64,000 nucleotides of DNA, from positions 1-64,000 of the forward strand of contig NZ_BQXM01000026.1 of NCBI RefSeq assembly GCF_022836495.1, given 5' to 3'. This DNA comes from Desulforhabdus sp. TSK (GTDB lineage Bacteria > Desulfobacterota > Syntrophobacteria > Syntrophobacterales > Syntrophobacteraceae). The notes below the pieces were generated by a model. The model was given only the letters and a program-made list of their open reading frames with translations. It was not told the origin of the DNA and did no database searches. Of the stretch, positions 52,396 to 59,808 are shown piece by piece (position 1 is the stretch's first letter; each line of letters opens with the position of its first letter). The translations under genes and the position numbers were made by a program.

Positions 52396-53688
52396 TTACA
52401 TGGGGCCCAGCAGCAGGTCTGGAACCACCGTGGACAACCAGGGGATATAGGCCAGGATGAACAATGAAATGATATAGATGATGACGGAGGGCATGATGGC
52501 CCTGCAGATCATGATGAAATCCAGCCGGGTGATGGCCTGGGCCGTGTAGAGGAGCAGCCCCAGGGGCGGCGTGATGTACCCGATGCCCAGCCCCACGCTG
52601 AAAAGGAGGCAATAATGAATGGGATCGATGTTGAAATGGTTGGCGATCGGCATCATGATGGGCACCAGGATCATGATGGCGCCCACCTGGTCCATGAAGG
52701 TCCCGATGATGAGGAGCACCACGCACGTGAAGGCCAGGTACACAGAGGCATTGGGAATATGGACCATGGCAAGCTCCAGGATTTTCTGAGGAATCTCCCG
52801 GAGAATGATGTACTCGGAGATGACGCCCGCACCGCCGACGATGATGCAAAGCCCGCCGCTCACGACACCGCTGGAAATAATGAGCTCCTTCAAGTCCTTC
52901 AGGGTCACCGCCCGATAGATGACCATCTCGATGATGATGATCAGCACGCAGGCAACCACCGACGCTTCGGTGATGGTGAACGCACCGGAGTAGATGCCGC
53001 CGAACAGCACCAGGATCGTGAAAATCCCTAAAAATGCATCCTTGGCAGCCACCAGAAAGCCTTTGAGATCGAAAGGCTCGAGGGCCTCCTTGCCCATGCC
53101 CTTGCGGCGCGCTTCAAACCAGGCATAAATGGACAGCAGAATCATGATCAGGATGCCGGGCACGTAGCCCGCAGCAAAGAGACGGACAACGGACTCACCC
53201 GCCGTCAGGGCGCAAATGATCATGATGATGCTGGGGGGAATGATGATTCCCAGGATGGCCGCCGACGTCACCAGCCCGACGGAAAAATCCTTGGGGTATT
53301 TGAACTTGTCCATGTGGGGAAACATGACGCCGCCGATGGTCACCACGGTGGAAATGGCCGACCCGCTGATGGCCCCGAACACGCCCGAAGAAATGACGGC
53401 TGTGATCCCCAACCCTCCCGGCAGCCACGACACGGTTTTCCAGCCGAGGTGCACCAGCCGTTCGGCGGACTTCCCCCGAACCATGACCGATCCCATGAGG
53501 ATGAAGAAGGGGATGCAGAGGAGGGAAAAGTTGTCGAGCTTTTTCAGGATGGTCTGCGCCACGAAGATGAAGTCCATGCTGGTGAAGATCCATAGACCCA
53601 GCACACCGGTAAGGTAGAGGCAGATATAGATGGGGATGCGGAGAAATAATAAGGCAAACAGAATAGACAGGATAACGATGGATTCCAT
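52396..53688 (-). CDS. dctM: TRAP transporter large permease DctM
   Basis: Membrane subunit of a TRAP (tripartite ATP-independent periplasmic) transporter, 430 residues with about 12 membrane helices. Typical features are ALLFLRIPIYICLYLTGVLG, GVFGAISGSAISTVVTIGGV and ILGIIIPPSIIMIICALTAG, then FTCVVLLIIGTFMDQVGAIM and LGLGIGYITPPLGLLLYTA. It couples sodium entry to carboxylate uptake. It starts 3 nt after the dctQ stop. Confidence 0.96.
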   Translation of the reverse strand: MESIVILSILFALLFLRIPIYICLYLTGVLGLWIFTSMDFIFVAQTILKKLDNFSLLCIPFFILMGSVMVRGKSAERLVHLGWKTVSWLPGGLGITAVISSGVFGAISGSAISTVVTIGGVMFPHMDKFKYPKDFSVGLVTSAAILGIIIPPSIIMIICALTAGESVVRLFAAGYVPGILIMILLSIYAWFEARRKGMGKEALEPFDLKGFLVAAKDAFLGIFTILVLFGGIYSGAFTITEASVVACVLIIIIEMVIYRAVTLKDLKELIISSGVVSGGLCIIVGGAGVISEYIILREIPQKILELAMVHIPNASVYLAFTCVVLLIIGTFMDQVGAIMILVPIMMPIANHFNIDPIHYCLLFSVGLGIGYITPPLGLLLYTAQAITRLDFIMICRAIMPSVIIYIISLFILAYIPWLSTVVPDLLLGPM

Positions 53689-53691
53689 GAT

Positions 53692-54192
53692 CTATTGCCC
53701 TTTCACACGGTGTTCACGGATCAGCTGGACCAGGCAATCCACGGACCGGATTCCCATGATGAGGCCGAAAAATGGAAGCATGGCCGCAATGACGCTGGAG
53801 GGGATGAGGAGTATGGGGGTGACTGTTTCCATATCCATTTCAATGAGGACGAATTTCCATCCCGCATAGATGAACGTGATGCATACTCCCAAGCGGACCA
53901 CGTGCAGGATCACATCCATCTGGGACCGCCACTGGGGAAAGGCTTCATAGAGGGCGTCCACCTTCAGCTCCATGCCGTTCTTCACCGAAGCACTGGCGCC
54001 CAGGAAAGTCATGGCGATAAAGAGATAAGTGGTCAACTCGTCCGGCCAGGTCAACGGCCTTTGAAAAACGTAGCGGGTGACAATGCTGATCGTCAGCGCA
54101 ACAAGGCTCACGGAGAAGCTGATCAGAATACCCCACCGCTCCAGAATGTCTATGACGGCGATAAGCTTTTTCAAGAGGAGCTCCTTGCCCAT
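53692..54192 (-). CDS. dctQ: TRAP transporter small permease DctQ
   Basis: Small membrane subunit of the TRAP transporter, 166 residues and four helices. It has RPLTWPDELTTYLFIAMTFLGA, with the family motif W.(D)E, and ASVKNGMELKVDALYEAFP. It is encoded between dctP and dctM (58 nt and 3 nt gaps), the usual order. Confidence 0.94.
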   Translation of the reverse strand: MGKELLLKKLIAVIDILERWGILISFSVSLVALTISIVTRYVFQRPLTWPDELTTYLFIAMTFLGASASVKNGMELKVDALYEAFPQWRSQMDVILHVVRLGVCITFIYAGWKFVLIEMDMETVTPILLIPSSVIAAMLPFFGLIMGIRSVDCLVQLIREHRVKGQ

Positions 54193-54250
54193 TGATGCCG
54201 CCCGTGGCAGGAGAGCACCACGGGCGGAGCGTTTCCCGGAAAATGAAGGT

Positions 54251-55249
54251 CTATTTCTTTTCCACTGAAGCGGTGAAGGTTTTGATCTTGGTCATCCAGT
54301 CCTTGCCCACCTCGTCTTCGAACTTATCCCAAACCGGCATTTGCAGAGCCTTGAACTTGGCCATATCCTCAGGTGAAAGCTCGGACACGGTCACACCCTT
54401 TCCCTTCAATCCCGCAGGGGCCTCTTCCGTCAGCTTCCTGCTGGCCTGGCGCGCCTTGGCGAGATTTTCGGAGATCGTTTTGGAGAGTGCGTCGCGAACC
54501 TCGGGCTGAAGTCCATTCCACCACTTGTCATTGACGACAAAAAAGAAGGTTCCCACCATGTGCCTGGTCGTTAGGAAGTACTTGCAGACATCGGCCAGGC
54601 GCATACGGGCGATATTTTCCGTCTGGTCCGTCCCGTCCACCACACCCTGCTTGAGGCCGGGGAACACATCCGCCCAGGCCATGGGCACGGGGTTCATCCC
54701 CAGGGCATTCCAGAACGCCAGGGGGTAGCGGGCCTGAGTTGTCCGCATTTTCATGGGCTTGAGCTCTTCCAGGGTCTTGACCGGCTTGGTGCTGACAATG
54801 CCGTAGAGGCCGAAGAAAGCCATATCCAGCACCAGGAGATCCTTGTCCTGAAGACTGGTGAACAACTCCTTGCGAAGCTCCGGATTATTCAACAATCCTT
54901 CCCACTTGTCATAGGAATCCATCAGAAAGGCCAGGGTCCCGATTCCAAACTTGCCGCCGAGCTCCGGGGCATAGTTGCCCGTGCAGTAGGCGCCCTGAAG
55001 CGCTCCCATGCGGACCTTCTTGACGATTTCGATCTCGTTGCCCATCTGACCCGAGTGGAAATACTTGGCGCTGATCTTGTCGCCGAATTTCTCGTTGAGG
55101 TCCTTTTCAATCCATTGGCCGGATTCGGGACCGGGCTCGATGGGATTGATGAAGTGGGCAAACTTGAATTCCACCGGTTCCGCCTGGACCATGGAGGCGC
55201 TCACACAAAACACCAGGGCCAATAGAAAAACCATTCCTGTACGCTTCAT
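54251..55249 (-). CDS. dctP: TRAP transporter substrate-binding protein DctP
   Basis: Periplasmic solute-binding protein, 332 residues. The signal peptide is MKRTGMVFLLALVFCVSASM ending in VQA. The mature part shows VEFKFAHFINPIEPGPESGQ, GQMGNEIEIVKKVRMGALQG, LKPMKMRTTQARYPLAFWNALGMNPVPMAWADVFPGLKQGVVDG and ICKYFLTTRHM-type segments characteristic of DctP. The conserved Arg in MRTTQARYP binds the ligand carboxylate. AAAGGAAACGG precedes ATG 55249. Gene order suggests a substrate that is next activated to a CoA thioester by the upstream ligase. Confidence 0.95.
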   Translation of the reverse strand: MKRTGMVFLLALVFCVSASMVQAEPVEFKFAHFINPIEPGPESGQWIEKDLNEKFGDKISAKYFHSGQMGNEIEIVKKVRMGALQGAYCTGNYAPELGGKFGIGTLAFLMDSYDKWEGLLNNPELRKELFTSLQDKDLLVLDMAFFGLYGIVSTKPVKTLEELKPMKMRTTQARYPLAFWNALGMNPVPMAWADVFPGLKQGVVDGTDQTENIARMRLADVCKYFLTTRHMVGTFFFVVNDKWWNGLQPEVRDALSKTISENLAKARQASRKLTEEAPAGLKGKGVTVSELSPEDMAKFKALQMPVWDKFEDEVGKDWMTKIKTFTASVEKK

Positions 55250-55331
55250 TCCGTTTCCTTTCGTTGCGCCCCGACCTGCATTGGGGACGGGGCGGTTGAG
55301 GAAGCGCGATGACCGACTCAAACCTTCCGAC

Positions 55332-57371
55332 TCATTTTCCCTTGTACTGCGGTGGCTTTCCACCGAGGGAGGACAGACCGGTCAGGGCATCTTCCGTGGA
55401 GAACATATAGCGGAGCTCGGCCAGCTCCAGCTCGATGGCTTGCGGAATAGCTACCTTCTGCTGCGCGTCCATGAGCTCATTGGCCTTCTTCAAGGCCAGG
55501 GGCGCTTTTCGAGAAATCGCCTTGAGGGTCGATTCCGCCAGGGCGTCGGAAACCCCTTCAGGTTTTTTGCCCGCCAGCAGCGCTTCGACATTGGCCGGGG
55601 AGCAGGTCTTGGCCAACTCTGCGAACTTCGATGGAATTTCCCGAGCGCGGTACTTGTCGGGCCTGCTCCCGGAGCAAACCTCGCGGATGGCGTTCTCGAG
55701 CTCCTGGGGACGGACCAGCTTCGTGATGATGCCCAGATCGAAGGCATCCTGGGCGGAAATGGTTTTGCCCGTGAATACATAGTACTTGGCCAATTCCGTT
55801 CCCATCCGCCGGGCACTGCGGATCATCCCGCCAAGCCCCGGAAAGATCCCGATGGCCGTTTCCGGAAAGCCCATGGACCCTGCCGGAGTGGCCACGATGG
55901 CCTGGCAGGCCAGAGCCATTTCGCTGCCTCCGCCCAGGGACAACCCATCCAGGACGGCAACGGTGATCTTCTTGGAGTTTTCGATCTTGAGGAACAGCTC
56001 ATGACCGAATCGCGTGAACGCCTCGGTGGCATCAAGACGATTATTCTTAATATTATTAATAAAATAACGAATATCGGCGCCCGCCACGAAGGCTTTGCCG
56101 GCCCCCTGGAACACGATGGCCTTCACAGCCGGGTTGGCTTCGGCGGCGTCGAACTGCTCGGCAATCTGCTTGACCGTCACCTCGTTGAGAGCGTTCATGG
56201 CCTCCGGTCGGTTGATAGTGATGAAGGCGATACCGTCCTTGACTTCCTGCTTCACATACTTGAACTCGAAGGGCTTCCCCAGCTCGCGCTGCTGGATCAG
56301 GATCTCCGGCATCTTGAAATCTTTATACCGATGGGTCATGGCTTCCACCAGCCGGTAGGTCTTTTCGATGCCGATGCGGTTCATGATCTCAAAGGGGCCC
56401 TGCCTCCAGCGAAGGCCGACCTTGGCGCCCAGGTCCGTGTCCTCGATGCCGGCAATGCCCTCGCTGACCAGGGCCGCAGCGGCACCCAAACAGGCTCCGT
56501 ACAAACGATCCTGAACCATTTCAAATTTGGACGGGTCAGGCTCACCGCTGAGATCATAGGGCGTGCCTTCCACGACCTTTTTGGGAATGGACTTGGGGGT
56601 TCCATAGAGGGACCCCAGCTCCCGGCCGAAGGTGGTGGAGGCATGGAGCGTGATGGGAATGCCCGTGACGTTCATGAGCTCGAAGGGACCCATGCCGATC
56701 TTGAAGGCCTGCTTGGCTGCTTCTTCGATGGTGGGAATGTCCGCCAGCCCATCGTCCAGGATCTGGACGGCTTCCGTCAGCAGGGGAGAGAAAAACCGGT
56801 TGACACAAAACCCTGACGCGTCTTTCACGACAATGGTGGTCTTGGAATGCAGACGTCCGACCTCCAGGGCACGCTTGACGGTCTCTTCGCTCGTTCCATC
56901 GTGGGGGATGACCTCCAGGAGCCGGTTCTTGGCGGGATGATAGAAGTAATGGAAGCCCACGAACCGGTCGGGACGCGAAGTCGCCTTTGCCAGGTCGGCA
57001 ACGTAATAGCTGGAGGTGTTGCTGGCCAGGATGGTTTCTTGGGAGCAGATCTGGTCGAGATTTTTGAAAAGGTCCTTCTTGACCTGTTCATTTTCGAAGA
57101 CCGCTTCGATGACCATATCCGCGTTGGCAAGAGCCTTCAGGTCCGTCGTCCCATGGAGGCGATTCATAGTGGCGTCGACCTGCTCCTGTTTCAGAATTTT
57201 CCTTTCCACACCCTCGCCCAGGATGCGGCGTATCGTATTCAGGCCCCGTTCCACGAAGTCCTGCTGGGTATCCACCAGGATGACGTTGAGCCCCTCCATG
57301 GCCAGTTTCTGGGCGATCCCCGAGCCCATGTTTCCAGCGCCGACAACTCCAACTGTGCTGATTTCCTTCAT
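55332..57371 (-). CDS. 3-hydroxyacyl-CoA dehydrogenase / enoyl-CoA hydratase bifunctional enzyme
   Basis: A 679-residue beta-oxidation fusion. The N-terminal NAD-binding domain has GVVGAGNMGSGIAQKLAMEGL, then SNTSSYYVADLAKATSRPDRFVG, HFYHPAKNRLLEVI and the C-terminal dehydrogenase domain (about 185-380). From about 395 it is a crotonase-like domain with GAGKAFVAGADI and LDGLSLGGGSEMALACQ, and the C-terminal LIxKLVRPQEL part. The order (dehydrogenase first, hydratase last) is opposite to FadB/FadJ and typical of a separate bacterial class. GAGGGAGAA precedes the ATG at 57371; the longer frame to 57629 includes a family B repeat and is not used. It lies between the ligase and dctP genes. Confidence 0.95.
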   Translation of the reverse strand: MKEISTVGVVGAGNMGSGIAQKLAMEGLNVILVDTQQDFVERGLNTIRRILGEGVERKILKQEQVDATMNRLHGTTDLKALANADMVIEAVFENEQVKKDLFKNLDQICSQETILASNTSSYYVADLAKATSRPDRFVGFHYFYHPAKNRLLEVIPHDGTSEETVKRALEVGRLHSKTTIVVKDASGFCVNRFFSPLLTEAVQILDDGLADIPTIEEAAKQAFKIGMGPFELMNVTGIPITLHASTTFGRELGSLYGTPKSIPKKVVEGTPYDLSGEPDPSKFEMVQDRLYGACLGAAAALVSEGIAGIEDTDLGAKVGLRWRQGPFEIMNRIGIEKTYRLVEAMTHRYKDFKMPEILIQQRELGKPFEFKYVKQEVKDGIAFITINRPEAMNALNEVTVKQIAEQFDAAEANPAVKAIVFQGAGKAFVAGADIRYFINNIKNNRLDATEAFTRFGHELFLKIENSKKITVAVLDGLSLGGGSEMALACQAIVATPAGSMGFPETAIGIFPGLGGMIRSARRMGTELAKYYVFTGKTISAQDAFDLGIITKLVRPQELENAIREVCSGSRPDKYRAREIPSKFAELAKTCSPANVEALLAGKKPEGVSDALAESTLKAISRKAPLALKKANELMDAQQKVAIPQAIELELAELRYMFSTEDALTGLSSLGGKPPQYKGK

Positions 57372-57523
57372 TTCTCCCTCGTTTCTTCTGTTTCGAGTCC
57401 AGTGAATGCGCCTGCCCGCAAACCTGCCGGTGGGCAGGCCGTCTTCCATAAAGCTTCCGACAATGAGCTTTACCAGGAAGGGACAGCCTAAGTGCCGAAG
57501 ATCGTAAGTTCGCGCCCATTTTG

Positions 57524-57598
57524 TTGTAGGAACGGCTTCCAGCCGTGACAGGAGCGGATAACCGCAACCTTTGTCGCGGCAGGATGCCGCTCCTACAA
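57524..57598 (+). repeat. dispersed inverted repeat, family B, second copy
   Basis: TTGTAGGAACGGCTTCCAGC, then CTTTGTCGCGGCAGGATGCC and GCTCCTACAA. It shares TTGTAGGA and GCAGGATGCCGCTCCTACAA with 18775-18832. It sits in the gap between the ligase and dehydrogenase genes. Confidence 0.75.
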
Positions 57599-57638
57599 AA
57601 AATGAAGGTAAACGGCTTCGTAATTGCAATCCTCGGCA

Positions 57639-59195
57639 CTAAGCGGCTGCTTCCTCCTTGAGCTTATATTTTAAAATCTTACCACTTGGACTCATGGGGA
57701 GGCTATCCACAAATAAAATCTTTTTGGGAATCTTGTATCCCGCGATTTCCTTCCTGCAGAATGTCTTGAGCTCGTCCTGGGTGATCTCCGAGTCGGGCCT
57801 TTTCACGATAAAGGCGGTGACAATCTCGCCCCATTTATCATCCTTCATGCCGACAACCGCTGCCTGACCGACGGCCGGATGCTTGTAAAGCACGCTCTCC
57901 ACTTCGGCCGGATAGACATTTTCAGCGCCCGTGATGATCATTTCCTTCTTTCTTCCCACGATGTACATGAACCCGTACTCGTCCACCCGGCACTGGTCGC
58001 CCGTGTAGTACCAGCCGTTCTTGTAGGCGCTTTCCGTTTCCCGCTTCTTGTTCCAGTAGCCGGCGGTCACTCCCTGGCCCCGCACCCGAACGTCACCCAC
58101 CCCGCCGGCAGGGACGGGATTGCCGTCATCATCCACGACCTGGGGCTCCATGTTGGGATAGGATTTGCCGCACGAGCCCAGGATTTCCTTCCTGCCCTGC
58201 GCCAGCGCTTCGCCAATCTGGTCGACCCTCAGGTTGCTGACGGTCCCCACCGTCTCCGTCGTACCGTAGCCGTGGACAAAAACGTTGCCAAACCGCTCGA
58301 TGGCCTTCTCGAAAACGACGGGAGTAACGGGCGCCCCGGCAAAGAGCACCGATTTCAGGCTGCTCAGGTCATACCGGTCGGCCCCGGGATAATCCGTAAG
58401 AAAGGCCAGCATGGGGGTCGCGAGCACCCCCAGGGTCACCTTGTATTTCTCTACGAGCTGCAGGAATGCGTCCAGATCCCAATTGGGCATGATGAGGGTG
58501 GTGGCGCCGTTATAGACCGCGTCCATGAGGATGACCATCCCGGCGGCGTGAAACAATGGCGCGGGAATGAGGGCCACGTCATCCCGGGTCGTTCTCAGCT
58601 CGACGGTCTGAGCCCTTCCCACGTGATGAAAATTGCTGTGCAGGACCATGCAGCCCTTGGGGCTTCCCGTCGTGCCGCTCGTGTACATGAGGGCGGCCAG
58701 GTCGTCGTCGGCAACCTCTACGGGAGGTGCCTGGGGAGAGGACTGCTCCATGAGCGCCTCGTAGTCATGCCACCCTTCGCGGAGTTTGGACTGGTTTCCG
58801 AACAGTATAAAATGCTTGACAAAAGAGAGTCGCGGACGGATCTGCTCGATCTGGTCCAGATACTCCTCATGTACCATGAGCACCGAAGCCTGCGCATCGT
58901 CCAGGATCGTCTCCACTTCGGGCATGGCGAGCCGGAAATTGAGCATCACCAGGACCAGCCCTGCATTGGGAATACTGAAGTAGGATTCCGCATTTTCGAT
59001 GCTGTTTTTGCTCAAAATGGCCACCCGGTCGCCCTTCTGAAGGCCAAAACCCAGCAGCGCATTCCCCATGCGGCGGGTCCGTTCTATAAATTCCCGGTAG
59101 GTGAACTGTCTGTCGTTTTCAATGAATGCGGGCTTGTCGAGATCGTGCGGCGGGTCTGGGGTCAGCATGGCTCGGAGAGTATATTCACTGCTCAT
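57639..59195 (-). CDS. AMP-forming acyl-CoA ligase (long-chain fatty-acid-CoA ligase family)
   Basis: ATP-dependent activation of a carboxylic acid to its acyl-CoA via an acyl-AMP, 518 residues. Motif A3 MYTSGTTGSPKGCM, A5 HGYGTTETVG, A7 YYTGDQCRVDEYG, A8 IVGRKKEMIITGAENVYPAEVE and A10 PMSPSGKILKYKL are all present. The ATG at 59195 is chosen because GGAGGAAG lies 8 nt upstream, whereas the longer frame begins with TTG. The operon continues to the beta-oxidation enzyme and TRAP genes. A strong promoter with an operator lies about 210 nt upstream. Confidence 0.95.
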   Translation of the reverse strand: MSSEYTLRAMLTPDPPHDLDKPAFIENDRQFTYREFIERTRRMGNALLGFGLQKGDRVAILSKNSIENAESYFSIPNAGLVLVMLNFRLAMPEVETILDDAQASVLMVHEEYLDQIEQIRPRLSFVKHFILFGNQSKLREGWHDYEALMEQSSPQAPPVEVADDDLAALMYTSGTTGSPKGCMVLHSNFHHVGRAQTVELRTTRDDVALIPAPLFHAAGMVILMDAVYNGATTLIMPNWDLDAFLQLVEKYKVTLGVLATPMLAFLTDYPGADRYDLSSLKSVLFAGAPVTPVVFEKAIERFGNVFVHGYGTTETVGTVSNLRVDQIGEALAQGRKEILGSCGKSYPNMEPQVVDDDGNPVPAGGVGDVRVRGQGVTAGYWNKKRETESAYKNGWYYTGDQCRVDEYGFMYIVGRKKEMIITGAENVYPAEVESVLYKHPAVGQAAVVGMKDDKWGEIVTAFIVKRPDSEITQDELKTFCRKEIAGYKIPKKILFVDSLPMSPSGKILKYKLKEEAAA

Positions 59196-59382
59196 GGGCT
59201 CTTCCTCCAAAAATTGGTCTTTCTAAGACAACATCTTGACTTAAAACATAAAACGTCCTTTTCACATTTCCATGACTCCCGCCCGAGGCTCTGCAGCCGT
59301 CACCCAACCGGCACCGGTTCCATGGAGGGGGGCAGAAACCCCCTTGATGACCTTCTCAATATGGCAGTAGCTGGATATAGAA

Positions 59383-59396
59383 TTCATTATAATGAA
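59383..59396. promoter_or_regulatory. operator 1, 14-bp palindrome
   Basis: Perfect palindrome TTCATTATAATGAA, about 10-23 nt after the predicted transcription start of the ligase promoter, the position of a repressor site. An identical copy is at 59546-59559. Confidence 0.7.
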
Positions 59397-59411
59397 ATAT
59401 CGTCCGAGCCG

Positions 59412-59440
59412 ATATTATGCTGCCTCTATCGGGTTGTCAA
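59412..59440 (-). promoter_or_regulatory. sigma-70 promoter of the ligase operon
   Basis: Minus-strand TTGACA (59435-59440) and TAATAT (59412-59417) with a 17-nt spacer, a near-perfect promoter. Transcription would start near 59405, leaving a roughly 210-nt leader. Confidence 0.8.
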
Positions 59441-59545
59441 ATTTTAATTCAGCTTTGAGCCTACTATTTGCATATTGTTTACTCAGAGCGCATATTTTTA
59501 GTAGACTATTGTTATTTAGAAAAAAGGTCTGCCAGAGTTTATAAG

Positions 59546-59576
59546 TTCATTATAATGAATCTTAAAGTTCTCTCAA
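59546..59576 (-). promoter_or_regulatory. operator 2 overlapping a second promoter
   Basis: The palindrome TTCATTATAATGAA is at 59546-59559. Within it, read on the minus strand, TATAAT (59549-59554) lies 16 nt after TTGAGA (59571-59576), so the operator would directly cover a -10 box. It is 163 bp from operator 1, a distance compatible with looping. Confidence 0.65.
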
Positions 59577-59623
59577 AAATGCCCTAAAAGATGAGTGAAT
59601 CACTCTTAGCATGCACCCTGTTT

Positions 59624-59703
59624 CGTCATTCCGGCGGTTTTTAAGCCGGAATCTAAGTTTTTCGCTGGGCTGGATTCCGGCTTAAAAACCGCTGGAATGA
59701 CGA
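59624..59703 (+). repeat. dispersed inverted repeat, family C, full copy
   Basis: CGTCATTCCGGCGGTTTTTA then AGCCGGAATC and, inverted, GATTCCGGCTTAAAAACCGC then TGGAATGACG. Arms of about 33 nt, nearly perfect. It separates the ligase operon from the molybdenum hydroxylase operon. Confidence 0.85.
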
Positions 59704-59808
59704 GCAAAGTAATTTCATACAGTTACTCAAAAACTCTCTCGGGGCGCAGGGTGGGCGGTGTGGGCACGCCGCCCACCCTGCTGAGCTTTCTCAGCTATTA
59801 AACGATTG

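Noticed and set aside
57372-57629. N-terminal extension of the dehydrogenase/hydratase
   Set aside because: It includes a family B repeat, and the Rossmann motif starts directly after the internal ATG at 57371.
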